From positions 372,001 through 436,000 of the forward strand of contig NZ_AP023368.1 in the NCBI RefSeq assembly GCF_014218355.1: DNA of 64,000 nucleotides, given 5' to 3'. A program made the position numbers and the translations under genes. The DNA comes from Anaerocolumna chitinilytica (GTDB lineage: Bacteria > Bacillota > Clostridia > Lachnospirales > Lachnospiraceae). Under the pieces are notes generated by a model. The model had not been told where the DNA came from, ran no database searches, and worked only from the letters and a program-made list of their open reading frames with translations. Positions 54,271-63,244 of the stretch are shown piece after piece (positions within the stretch are counted from its first letter, which is position 1; each line of letters starts with the position of its first letter).

Positions 54271-56484
54271 ATGGCGGAAGAAATAGAAGGCTATGTGGAA
54301 AGGATTGTATTCCGTAATGCAGAAAATGGATATACTGTTCTGACACTTGTAAAGCAAGAGGAGGAAACCACCTGCGTCGGTACGTTTACCTTTATTAACG
54401 AGGGAGAATTTATAAGATGTACCGGTAAATATACCGCCCATCAGCTTTACGGAGAACAATTTTTAATAGAAACCTACGAATTTAAAGAACCGGAAGATTT
54501 AGACTCTATGGAAAAATATTTGGGTTCGGGAGCCATAAAGGGTGTTGGCAGTGCACTAGCCGCTCGTATTGTAAGAAAATTCAAAGGTGATACTTTTCGG
54601 ATTATTGAAGAAGAACCGGAACGTCTGGCAGAAGTAAAAGGTATCAGCGATCATATGGCAAGGGAGATTGCCAAGCAGTTTAATGATAAGAGAGACATGC
54701 GTGGAGCAATGATATTTCTGCAGCAATATGGTATAACTACAGCACTGGCTGTAAAGATATATAAGGAATATGGAATGCGCATGTATCAGGTCATTAAGGA
54801 GAATCCTTATCGTTTAGCAGAGGATATCAACGGAGTAGGCTTTAAGCTTGCAGATGAAATAGCAGCCAAAGTCGGAATAGGTACCGAATCAGATTACCGT
54901 ATTAAAGCAGCTATATTATATGTACTGCTACAGGGAAGCGCAAATGGACATGTCTATCTGCCAGAGAACTTATTGCACCGAAAGGTTTGCGAACTGCTCG
55001 GAATCGTCTCCGCAGGCATAGAAGAGCAGATGAATAATCTCTCCGTAGAGAGAAAAATAATTATAAAGACCAATGGTGAAGAAAGACATATTTACAGTGC
55101 AGGTCTTTATTACTTAGAATTGAATACGGCAAAGATGTTAAGTGATTTGAATATCAAATATGATTTGCCTCTGATAGAAATTGAGCAGCGGTTAAGAAGT
55201 GTTGAGAAACAGTTTGAGATAGAACTGGACGAATTGCAAAGAACTGCTGTAATAGAAGCCGCCAAGAACGGCATACTTGTAATTACAGGAGGGCCGGGAA
55301 CCGGTAAGACTACAACGATTAATACCATTATCCGTTTCTTTGAAGCAGAGGGGATGGATTTACTCTTAGCAGCTCCAACGGGAAGAGCAGCGAAGAGGAT
55401 GACAGAAACTACCGGCTATGAAGCGAAGACAATTCACAGGCTTTTAGAAATCTCCAAAATGTCCGGAGATATGGATGGAAAACAGATCTTTGAGCGAAAT
55501 GAAGGAAATCCTCTGGAAACAGATGTCATCATTATTGATGAGATGTCGATGGTAGATATTACTCTGATGCACGCACTCCTACGGGCAGTAACGGTAGGAA
55601 CCAGATTGATCTTAGTAGGAGATGTAAACCAGCTGCCTTCTGTGGGACCCGGTAATGTGCTAAAAGATATAATTAATTCCCATGCCTTTAATGTAGTAAA
55701 GCTGACAAAGATTTTCCGTCAGGCTAAAGAGAGTGATATTATTGTAAATGCTCATAAGATTAATGCCGGAGAGCAAATAGCTTTCAACAATAAGTCCAAG
55801 GATTTCTTCCTTCTAAAGCGAGAAGAAGTAAAAGATGTCATTGGTGTCACCATAGCTCTTGTAAGAGATAAGATGCCTGCCTATGTCAATGCATCTCCCT
55901 TTGAAATCCAGGTGCTGACACCTATGAGAAAGGGAGAACTTGGGGTAGAAAAGTTAAACGGAGTGTTACAGCAATATCTGAATCCACCTTCCCCTGAGAA
56001 GCGTGAGAAGGAATATCATAATATTATTCTGCGTGAAGGGGATAAGGTCATGCAGATTAAAAATAACTATCAGTTAGCATGGGAGAGTAAAAGCCGATAT
56101 GGTATTACCACTGAAAGCGGAATGGGTGTCTACAATGGAGACACCGGAATTATAAAAGAAATTAACCATTTTGCAGAGCAGTTAACGGTTGAATTTGATG
56201 AGGGAAAGATGGTGGAATATCCCTTTAACCAGCTGGAAGAGCTGGAGCTTGCCTATGCTATCACAATCCATAAATCCCAGGGAAGTGAGTACCCTGCAGT
56301 GGTGCTGCCGATTCTTACCGGCCCCAGGATGCTTTTAAACAGAAATATTCTCTACACTGCTGTTACAAGGGCAAAGAATTGTGTAACCATTGTAGGCAGT
56401 ACCGAGACCGTACAGATGATGATTGATAATGAAAGTGAACAAAGAAGGTACTCGGGTCTTACCGAGAGAATAAAAGAACTATAG
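54271..56484 (+). CDS. recD2: RecD2-type 5'-3' DNA helicase
   Basis: 737 aa, normal for RecD2. N-terminal OB-like region (EGYVERIVFRNAENGYTVL), HhH-type helices (SGAIKGVGSALAARIV), then superfamily 1B motors: Walker A TGGPGTGKTTT, motif II IIDEMSMVD, motif III GDVNQLPSVGPG, motif VI YTAVTRAK. Acts alone, not in a RecBCD complex; implicated in repair and replication-fork processing. Confidence 0.95.
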   Translation: MAEEIEGYVERIVFRNAENGYTVLTLVKQEEETTCVGTFTFINEGEFIRCTGKYTAHQLYGEQFLIETYEFKEPEDLDSMEKYLGSGAIKGVGSALAARIVRKFKGDTFRIIEEEPERLAEVKGISDHMAREIAKQFNDKRDMRGAMIFLQQYGITTALAVKIYKEYGMRMYQVIKENPYRLAEDINGVGFKLADEIAAKVGIGTESDYRIKAAILYVLLQGSANGHVYLPENLLHRKVCELLGIVSAGIEEQMNNLSVERKIIIKTNGEERHIYSAGLYYLELNTAKMLSDLNIKYDLPLIEIEQRLRSVEKQFEIELDELQRTAVIEAAKNGILVITGGPGTGKTTTINTIIRFFEAEGMDLLLAAPTGRAAKRMTETTGYEAKTIHRLLEISKMSGDMDGKQIFERNEGNPLETDVIIIDEMSMVDITLMHALLRAVTVGTRLILVGDVNQLPSVGPGNVLKDIINSHAFNVVKLTKIFRQAKESDIIVNAHKINAGEQIAFNNKSKDFFLLKREEVKDVIGVTIALVRDKMPAYVNASPFEIQVLTPMRKGELGVEKLNGVLQQYLNPPSPEKREKEYHNIILREGDKVMQIKNNYQLAWESKSRYGITTESGMGVYNGDTGIIKEINHFAEQLTVEFDEGKMVEYPFNQLEELELAYAITIHKSQGSEYPAVVLPILTGPRMLLNRNILYTAVTRAKNCVTIVGSTETVQMMIDNESEQRRYSGLTERIKEL

Positions 56485-56703
56485 TATGTGTATTCCTGTA
56501 AGGACAAAAAGAACTAGTGCAAATTTTGTAATTTTAAGGTATAATCATATTATAAATAATTTGTAAAATATTGATTGCTATTTGTAAAGGAAAAGTTATT
56601 GTTTTAAATATGGGGGAAACAATATTGGTGGTCATTGAAAGAAAAAGAGAGAAGGATATAAGGAAAATAACGGGATATCAGATATTAGATAAAGGTGCTG
56701 TCT

Positions 56704-57426
56704 ATGCTGGATGCGCTGCTTGATATCCTGTACCCCAGAAGGTGTCCTGTATGCTCTGAGATTATTGACTGCAGAGGAGAGTTATCTTGCATAGACTGCA
56801 GGACTAAATTAATTCCCGTTGCAGAACCTAAATGCAGCAGGTGCGGAAAACCCGTAGAGCTGGAACAAAAGGAATATTGCTATGACTGTGAACGACGTAA
56901 GCATTACTTTGAAAGAGGATTTAGTCTATGGCTTTATAACCAGGACATGCAAAAATCCATGGCTGCCTTTAAATATAAAGGAAGACAGGAATATGCAGCC
57001 TTTTATATAGATGAATTATTAAAGAAGTATGGAAAAGCAATTAAGGATATATCGCCGGATGTCCTTGTACCAGTGCCCATCCACAGGAATAAGAAGTTGA
57101 TTAGAGGTTATAATCAAGCGGAAGTTCTGGCCGACAGATTGGGAGAAAGACTTCATATACCGGTGTTATCTGAGTTACTTATCAGAACAAAGGAAACTCT
57201 GCCGCAAAAGGAATTAAATGACAGAGAGCGCTTTCGTAACATTTCAGAGGCTTTTGCATTTTCTCATAAAGAGAGAAGCAGGTATAAACACAAGCTTCAA
57301 AGAGTACTTTTAGTAGATGATATATATACCACAGGGAGCACCATAGATGCATGTGCGAAGATACTTAAGGCAAACGGTATTGATGAGGTTTACTTTGCAA
57401 GTATATGCATAGGCAAAGGTTACTAA
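56704..57426 (+). CDS. comFC: ComF family phosphoribosyltransferase-like protein
   Basis: 240 aa from the ATG at 56704 (AAAGGTG upstream). N-terminal zinc ribbons CPVCSEI ... CIDC and CSRCGKP ... CYDC, then a phosphoribosyltransferase fold with VLLVDDIYTTGSTIDAC. ComFC is needed for DNA uptake in competent cells. Followed by a yvyF homologue, the order found in B. subtilis. Confidence 0.92.
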   Translation: MLDALLDILYPRRCPVCSEIIDCRGELSCIDCRTKLIPVAEPKCSRCGKPVELEQKEYCYDCERRKHYFERGFSLWLYNQDMQKSMAAFKYKGRQEYAAFYIDELLKKYGKAIKDISPDVLVPVPIHRNKKLIRGYNQAEVLADRLGERLHIPVLSELLIRTKETLPQKELNDRERFRNISEAFAFSHKERSRYKHKLQRVLLVDDIYTTGSTIDACAKILKANGIDEVYFASICIGKGY

Positions 57427-57438
57427 GGAGGATAAAAT

Positions 57439-57864
57439 ATGGATGTTAGAAATTGTAAGAGCTGCGGTAAACTTTTTAATTATATAGGAGGGCAGCCATT
57501 GTGCCCGGCCTGCTTGAAAGCCTTGGATAATAAATTCGACCAGGTAAAAGAGTATATCTATAATCATCCCAAAGCAGGGGTACAGGAAGTTGCAGAAGAG
57601 AATGAAGTTACGACCATGCAGATTCATAAGTGGATCAGAGAGGAAAGACTTTCTTTTACGGAAGATTCTATGGTTTCCCTGCAATGTGAGTTATGTGGAA
57701 CAGCAATACTGACAGGTCGTTTTTGCAAGAACTGCAAGGATAAACTCTCCAGCCATTTTGGCAGTCTGTACGAGCAGATACCGGAAGAGAAGAAGAAAGA
57801 ATTCAAAGAAAATTCCAAGATGAGATTTCTGCAAAATCGCGGTGGTACGAAAGGGAATCTTTAA
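57439..57864 (+). CDS. yvyF: YvyF-type flagellar-region zinc protein
   Basis: 141 aa. N-terminal zinc site CKSCGKLF ... CPAC, a helix-turn-helix-like centre (VQEVAEENEVTTMQIHKWI), second zinc site CELCGTAI ... CKNC. Matches the YvyF/TIGR03826 family located between comFC and flgM in Bacilli. No flgM follows; a bidirectional terminator closes the unit. YvyF is thought to act on flagellar expression. Confidence 0.87.
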   Translation: MDVRNCKSCGKLFNYIGGQPLCPACLKALDNKFDQVKEYIYNHPKAGVQEVAEENEVTTMQIHKWIREERLSFTEDSMVSLQCELCGTAILTGRFCKNCKDKLSSHFGSLYEQIPEEKKKEFKENSKMRFLQNRGGTKGNL

Positions 57865-57883
57865 GGCGAAAAGGTTGTGAGAT

Positions 57884-57930
57884 AAATACAAACAAGGGAA
57901 GATATTTCGTTGCCCTTGTTTGTATTTATA
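57884..57930. terminator. Bidirectional terminator
   Basis: AAATACAAACAAGGG (57884-57898) pairs perfectly with CCCTTGTTTGTATTT (57913-57927). T-rich on both sides; shared by yvyF (+) and cvfB (-). Confidence 0.85.
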
Positions 57931-57944
57931 GTCAGAACCTTATT

Positions 57945-58784
57945 TTATTTGATTTCTTCTATTCCATCGTTTGTAATACGAAGTTTTTGTTCTTTCATTA
58001 ACCTTCCGATGGCTCTCTTAAAAGCATTTTTACTTAAACCGAATTTCTCAGCGATAAGGGCAGGCTCCGTCTTGTCATGGTAAGGCAGGAAGCCGCCGGC
58101 TTCTGTTAGAAGCTTGTACACCATATCCGCATCTGCATCAATCTGAACAGGGATTTCTTCATTTAAGCTCAAATCCAGCTTGCCGTCTTCCTTTACAGCG
58201 GTAACACGTGCCTCAACGCTGTCACCGGGTTTTAGACTTTTCTTTAATTCCTTTTCCGGAATCAGTGAACTGTATAGATTATCCACAGCTACAAAAGCCC
58301 CAAAGTTTCGGATGACTTCATATACAGTACCGATGACTTTGTCACCCTTTTTATAAGAAGAGTCCTTTTGCAAATAATCATATATTTTCATGGTAGCGCA
58401 AAGTCTGGTGCTCTTATCAATGTATAAGGCAACTAAAACCTGTTCGCCGGTATGGACACGCTCTGTTTGTTCTTTAAAAGGGAGCAATAGGTCTTTGGCA
58501 AGTCCCCAGTCCAGAAAAGCACCGATGGTGGTTACTTCCTTTACTTGTAATAAGGCAACCGTACCTAATGTAACTTTTGGGGTAAGGGTAGTAGCAATGG
58601 GCCTGTCATCAGAATCCTTATAGATAAAGACGGAAAGGGTGTCCCCGGGTTTTATATCTTTTGGAACCTGTGCTTTTGGCAGAAGGATACGTTCTTCTGT
58701 TGTGGAGCCCTGCTCCTTTAAATAAATACCGAAATCGGTACTTTTACTCATTTCAAGTTCCTGTAATTCACCTAATTTTATCAT
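57945..58784 (-). CDS. cvfB: S1-like RNA-binding protein, CvfB family
   Basis: 279 aa from the start at 58784 on the minus strand, set by a GGAGG box five bases before it; ten upstream codons are in frame but without a box. Three S1-like OB folds (GAFLDWGLAKDLLLP; KGDKVIGTVYEVIRNFGAFV; KPGDSVEARVTAV) and a C-terminal winged helix (GLSKNAFKRAIGRLMKEQ). CvfB was named from a staphylococcal virulence regulator; here a general RNA-binding role is likely. Confidence 0.9.
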   Translation of the reverse strand: MIKLGELQELEMSKSTDFGIYLKEQGSTTEERILLPKAQVPKDIKPGDTLSVFIYKDSDDRPIATTLTPKVTLGTVALLQVKEVTTIGAFLDWGLAKDLLLPFKEQTERVHTGEQVLVALYIDKSTRLCATMKIYDYLQKDSSYKKGDKVIGTVYEVIRNFGAFVAVDNLYSSLIPEKELKKSLKPGDSVEARVTAVKEDGKLDLSLNEEIPVQIDADADMVYKLLTEAGGFLPYHDKTEPALIAEKFGLSKNAFKRAIGRLMKEQKLRITNDGIEEIK

Positions 58785-58895
58785 ATTACCTCCATGTGAT
58801 GCGCTTTTGCGCATTGGATATTTTTGAAGCTAACTTTTTGCATATCGCAGATTTGTCTGGGATACTGCCCTAAAAAACATAGAAACTACACCTTA

Positions 58896-59603
58896 TTATC
58901 TTTTGGTATATTCTATGATAGTATACGGTTTTCGATTGATATCTGCCAGCACAACCATAAAGGTATCATCATCTTTATGAATTAGTGGAATAATTTCATC
59001 TCCGAGGACAGCTGATTTTCTGTATTCCGCTCTCATCTGGGTAGCAGAAAAGTCTTCGGGAAGGTATTCCTCTGCCATACGGATATATTCGCCGTTATTT
59101 ACATGGTTGTTGGTATCCAGATTCCTTCGCTGTACGAAAAAGCCTGGAGCTTCAGCAAAGTTACCTGGCAGAAGAATCTTACGGGGAGCATATTCCATGG
59201 GATAGGCAGCCTCCGGTTTATAAGCTTTTAGAACATCTTCTTCAATCTTAGCAGGACAGTTCTTTTGGGTATCCATATACACCCATACAGAATTAGCAAT
59301 TGCCAGAACCTTCTTATCCGCATCTTCTATCATAAAATTACGGTAACCATAAAAAGTGTTAAAATCATAAGCCCAGGTTGACACGGTAATATCCTCTCCA
59401 AAGACGGGGAAGCGGTTTATCTTAATCTGCCAGGCGTTCATCAGCCACACTCTGTGGTACTTTTCAAGATAGTCAAGCCCTACACCTGCATCTTCTGAGT
59501 GAAATATACTGCAATCCTGGAAATAATTTATGATGGAATAAAAGTCCAACTCTTTATTGGTACATACCTCACTGTATCGTACTCTGCTGTTAAAACTATA
59601 CAT
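58896..59603 (-). CDS. Acyl-ACP thioesterase
   Basis: 235 aa, tandem hot-dog fold of the FatA/FatB family. NLDTNNHVNNGEYIRMAEE holds the catalytic Asn-His pair, and the N-terminal half has NYFQDCSIFHSEDAGVG. Releases fatty acids from acyl-ACP in anaerobic Firmicutes. Monocistronic, 110 bp from cvfB. Confidence 0.88.
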   Translation of the reverse strand: MYSFNSRVRYSEVCTNKELDFYSIINYFQDCSIFHSEDAGVGLDYLEKYHRVWLMNAWQIKINRFPVFGEDITVSTWAYDFNTFYGYRNFMIEDADKKVLAIANSVWVYMDTQKNCPAKIEEDVLKAYKPEAAYPMEYAPRKILLPGNFAEAPGFFVQRRNLDTNNHVNNGEYIRMAEEYLPEDFSATQMRAEYRKSAVLGDEIIPLIHKDDDTFMVVLADINRKPYTIIEYTKR

Positions 59604-59779
59604 AATGACCTCTTCTAAAATATAACATATTTATCTTATTGTATCATACCTTTCCTATTTATGATACAAGTTCTTTTTGTTTAAGGTGCCTGGCAACTCT
59701 TCATCTTGTAATTAGTATGTCATGAATTTGGGTCAAGCTTCATAAAAATATATAAAAAATGTAATTTTTATAAAAAGTA

Positions 59780-59808
59780 GTGAAAATACTTTCTATATAG
59801 TATATAAT
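59780..59808 (+). promoter_or_regulatory. Promoter of ridA
   Basis: GTGAAA (59780-59785), 17 bp, TATAAT (59803-59808); start codon at 59842. The rest of 59604-59841 is AT-rich with nothing recognised. Confidence 0.5.
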
Positions 59809-59841
59809 AGTTCTTAATATGAAAAAACGGAGGGTATATCA

Positions 59842-60219
59842 ATGAAGCAAATAGTTAGCACATCCAATGCACCGGCAGCAATTGGCCCCTATTCACAGGC
59901 TGTTATTCTGAATGACCTGGTCTATACCTCTGGTGTAATACCGATTAATCCGGTGGACGGTACTATTGTTAATGGTGATATAAAGGAACAGACAAAACGG
60001 GTACTAACAAGTCTTACAGCACTTTTAAAAGACAGCGGCTCAGATCTTGATAAAGTAATAAAGACCACTGTTTTTATTAAAAATATGGAAGATTTCCCTT
60101 TGGTGAATGAGGTATATGCATCTTTCTTCACAGATAATTTTCCGGCCCGCTCCTGTGTAGAGGTAGCAAGATTACCGAAAGATGTATTAATTGAAATAGA
60201 AGCCATAGCTCATTTGTAA
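59842..60219 (+). CDS. ridA: RidA-family enamine/imine deaminase
   Basis: 125 aa. AAIGPYSQA at the N-terminus, the central TVFIKNMEDF, and ARSCVEVARLPKDVLIEIEAIA with the substrate-binding Arg are family hallmarks. Hydrolyses 2-aminoacrylate-type intermediates of PLP enzymes. GGAGGG box upstream. A methyltransferase follows after 73 bp. Confidence 0.93.
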   Translation: MKQIVSTSNAPAAIGPYSQAVILNDLVYTSGVIPINPVDGTIVNGDIKEQTKRVLTSLTALLKDSGSDLDKVIKTTVFIKNMEDFPLVNEVYASFFTDNFPARSCVEVARLPKDVLIEIEAIAHL

Positions 60220-60292
60220 GTAAGCATGGGGAACAACCGGCATTGAATGGTCTCACGGCCAAATGTCCGTTAAATTGAAAGGATGGAAATTT

Positions 60293-60892
60293 TTGGACTC
60301 GATAGATTATTATAATAAGAATGCAAATCTTTACTTTGAAAACACGGTAGACAGCAATACAGAAGATAACAGAGAAAAATTTTTAGCAGCGCTTTCAGAT
60401 GGTATGGCCATTTTGGATTTAGGCTGCGGTTCCGGCAGGGACAGCCTTGAATTCATTCAAAGAGGCTATGATGTAACTGCAATTGACGGAGCGGAAGAAC
60501 TTTGTGAACTTGCATCCATTCATATCGGACAGGATGTTCTTTGTATGCGGTTTGAAGAACTGGATTTTGACGAGGTCTTTGATGGTATATGGGCCAATGC
60601 TTCACTCCTACATATCAATTCCGATGATTTTGATGGAGTATTTCAAAAAGTGATAAAGGCACTGAAACCACAGGGAATATTATATATGTCTTTTGGGCAT
60701 GGTGATTTCGATGGATTTCGCAATGGCAGGTATTTTAAAGATTTTAAGACGAAGGCCATGAAAGAGTTCATCTCTGGGCATTCTGAACTAGAATTGCTGG
60801 ACATCTGGAAAAGCAATGACGATTTGAGTGAGGCGAATCTGGATGAATGGCTGCATGTATTAGTGAAAAAGTGTGAGGACAGACAGGAGTAG
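60293..60892 (+). CDS. Class I SAM-dependent methyltransferase
   Basis: 199 aa from the TTG at 60293, supported by AAAGGATG and by homologues starting MDSIDYYN; an in-frame ATG at 60263 lacks a box. SAM-binding motif LDLGCGSGRDS, acidic strand 2 VTAIDGAEEL, motif near DGIWANASLLH. Small-molecule methyltransferase type; substrate unknown. Ends 4 bp before the next gene. Confidence 0.8.
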   Translation: MDSIDYYNKNANLYFENTVDSNTEDNREKFLAALSDGMAILDLGCGSGRDSLEFIQRGYDVTAIDGAEELCELASIHIGQDVLCMRFEELDFDEVFDGIWANASLLHINSDDFDGVFQKVIKALKPQGILYMSFGHGDFDGFRNGRYFKDFKTKAMKEFISGHSELELLDIWKSNDDLSEANLDEWLHVLVKKCEDRQE

Positions 60893-60896
60893 ACTC

Positions 60897-61889
60897 ATGG
60901 AACAGGCTAAATCAGCTGGCAGAATATATCTGGCTACCGTATTGATGACGTTGGCAGGAGCGCTAATCAACCGCTTAATATATAAGGGCACAGGTAATTA
61001 TTTATTAATATTAATCATTTCGCAGTTATTATTAATCATTCCTTCCGTTTTTTATTTGGTGAAACAAAGAAAAGGACTAGCCGAAACCATTGGCTTTCGG
61101 TCAATCAGTGTTGGCAGCATAGTGTTGGTCATTATTTTTGCCTATTTGATTATGCCTCTTATGGGACTCATTAATGCCATCTCCATGCTTTTTGTTAATA
61201 ATGACACCACTCAGGTAATCAGCAATTTGGTAGGGAAAAATGGATTTCTGGTCAGTCTGGTTATGGTAGCTTTGGTACCCTGCCTTATGGAAGAAAGCGT
61301 TTACCGGGGTGTATTGTTTCAAAGTTACCGTCAGACCAGTACTTTAAAAGGGATATTCTTAAGCGGCTTTTTATTTGGACTTATTCATCAGAATTTCAAT
61401 CAATTTTCCTATGCCTTTGTAATGGGTGTAGTATTTGCATTAGTAATAGAAGCAACTGGTTCTATACTCTCTACGATGATAATACATTTTATCATTAATA
61501 GTTCTTCTGTAATGAGCCTGGCACTTCAGTCAAGGATAAATGGTCTTGCGGGCACAGAAGCTATATTAGACAGTGCGCAGAAGGTTGATTTAGGAACTAC
61601 CATTATCTACATGATTCCTATTGCTGCAATTTCCACGCTTCTTGCATTCTTTGTGTTCCGTGTCCTGGCAGATAATTCTGGAAGGTGGGAACATGTGAAG
61701 AGTATCTTTAAAGAACGGACAAAGACACACTTTTTAACACCAAGCCTGATTATAGGAATGGCCATCTGTCTTATTATCATGATAATAGTTGAATATCAGG
61801 GAAGATTCTCTACAGGAATATCAAAGGATGAGGGGTTTGTTACCGTAATATATGGTATCATACACGGTGTACAGAATTTCTTTTTTTAA
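60897..61889 (+). CDS. CPBP-family intramembrane metalloprotease
   Basis: 330 aa from the ATG at 60897 (CAGGAGT upstream). About eight membrane helices; motif 1 EESVYRGVLF (EExxxR) and motif 2 FGLIHQNFNQF (FxxxH) form the protease site. Such proteins process CAAX-like or bacteriocin/immunity substrates; no peptide gene is adjacent. Cotranscribed with the methyltransferase. Confidence 0.88.
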   Translation: MEQAKSAGRIYLATVLMTLAGALINRLIYKGTGNYLLILIISQLLLIIPSVFYLVKQRKGLAETIGFRSISVGSIVLVIIFAYLIMPLMGLINAISMLFVNNDTTQVISNLVGKNGFLVSLVMVALVPCLMEESVYRGVLFQSYRQTSTLKGIFLSGFLFGLIHQNFNQFSYAFVMGVVFALVIEATGSILSTMIIHFIINSSSVMSLALQSRINGLAGTEAILDSAQKVDLGTTIIYMIPIAAISTLLAFFVFRVLADNSGRWEHVKSIFKERTKTHFLTPSLIIGMAICLIIMIIVEYQGRFSTGISKDEGFVTVIYGIIHGVQNFFF

Positions 61890-61892
61890 ATA

Positions 61893-61940
61893 AATGCCCA
61901 TAGTGTAAATCAAAATACACTAGGGGCTTTTCTTTTTCAA
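61893..61940 (+). terminator. Terminator after CPBP protease
   Basis: GCCCATAGTGTA pairs with TACACTAGGGGC, followed by TTTTCTTTTT. Confidence 0.85.
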
Positions 61941-62091
61941 AAAATATGTTACAATATAAGTACAATTAGATTGTAAACAATCAGTATGCGGGTGGAATTT
62001 CTGACGGCAGCATTGCAGCTTGAGTACGGAAGTATAATTATCACCGGTAATACAAAAAATGAAGATAGAAATTGAAACGGAGGAATTATTA

Positions 62092-63015
62092 ATGGATAAG
62101 ATTTATGAATTAGTTGTGATAGGTTCCGGTCCTGCAGGATTAACAGCAGCTCTTTATGCAGGAAGAGCAGAACTGGATACTATTGTAATAGAGAAAGCAC
62201 CTATTAGCGGAGGCCAGATAATCAACACCTACGAAGTAGATAACTACCCTGGAATTCCTGGGATAAGCGGCTTTGAGCTTGCCACCAGATTCAGAGAACA
62301 TTGTGATAAGATGAACCTGCCCTTTGTAACCGGTGAAGTAAAACGCTTTGAAGTTGAGGATGGAATAAAGGTCATAACACTGGAAGATGGTACGGTTTAC
62401 CGCTCTAAGACAGCTATTATCGCTACGGGAGCAAACCCAAGAAAGCTTATGGTGGAAGGGGAAGAAAGACTTTCCGGCATGGGAGTATCCTATTGTGCTA
62501 CCTGCGACGGAGCTTTCTTTAAGAATAAAGTTACCGCAGTAGTAGGAGGCGGTGATGTAGCGGTTGAAGATGCTATATTTTTAGCAAGGCTTTGCAAAAA
62601 GGTATATGTCATCCATAGAAGGGATGAGTTCAGAGCTGCCAAGACTTATACGACAAAGCTTCTTTCCATGGAGAATGTGGAAGTCCTTTGGGATAGTGTG
62701 GTTGAAGAGATTCAAGGCAGTGAAGTAGTTGATAAGATAAAAGTAAAGAATATTAAAAAGGAAGAAGAAACAGAAATAGCAGTGGATGGTGTGTTTATTG
62801 CAGTTGGATACAACCCCAGTTCTGAAGTATATAAAGATGTCCTGGAGCTGGCTCCCGGCGGGTACATTAAGGCAGATGAATCCTGTCTGACTAATATTCC
62901 AGGAGTATTTGCAGCAGGAGATATCCGTACAAAGGAATTAAGGCAGATAATAACCGCCGCCTCAGATGGTGCCAATGCCATTACAGGTGTAGAAAAGTAT
63001 CTTAATAGTTTATAA
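62092..63015 (+). CDS. trxB: Thioredoxin-disulfide reductase
   Basis: 307 aa from the ATG at 62092, preceded by CGGAGG; in-frame codons from 62059 lack a box. FAD site VIGSGPAGLTAALYAGRA, redox-active CATC in SYCATCDGAFF, NADPH site VVGGGDVAVEDA, C-terminal FAAGDIRTKELRQIITAASDGA. Low-molecular-weight bacterial TrxB; no thioredoxin gene adjacent. Confidence 0.96.
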   Translation: MDKIYELVVIGSGPAGLTAALYAGRAELDTIVIEKAPISGGQIINTYEVDNYPGIPGISGFELATRFREHCDKMNLPFVTGEVKRFEVEDGIKVITLEDGTVYRSKTAIIATGANPRKLMVEGEERLSGMGVSYCATCDGAFFKNKVTAVVGGGDVAVEDAIFLARLCKKVYVIHRRDEFRAAKTYTTKLLSMENVEVLWDSVVEEIQGSEVVDKIKVKNIKKEEETEIAVDGVFIAVGYNPSSEVYKDVLELAPGGYIKADESCLTNIPGVFAAGDIRTKELRQIITAASDGANAITGVEKYLNSL

Positions 63016-63101
63016 TGGTTATTATTAATAGAAAATTCAGAATTAATTGATTGATTTTGCAACAATGGATAAATAAACCATGTTATTTGTTAAATTATGC
63101 G

Positions 63102-63130
63102 TTGACAGCAGTAGTATGCTTTGATATAAT
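63102..63130 (+). promoter_or_regulatory. Consensus promoter before SH3-domain protein
   Basis: TTGACA (63102-63107), 17 bp, TATAAT (63125-63130). About 105 nt of leader to the start codon. Confidence 0.8.
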
Positions 63131-63244
63131 AACCTTATGATTTTTAATAAATTTGTAACATTTAAAAAAGATTTATACTAATGATAATATATATTTAATT
63201 GAATTGTTACATTCGCAAAAAACCGTAAGGAGGTTACATGTCAA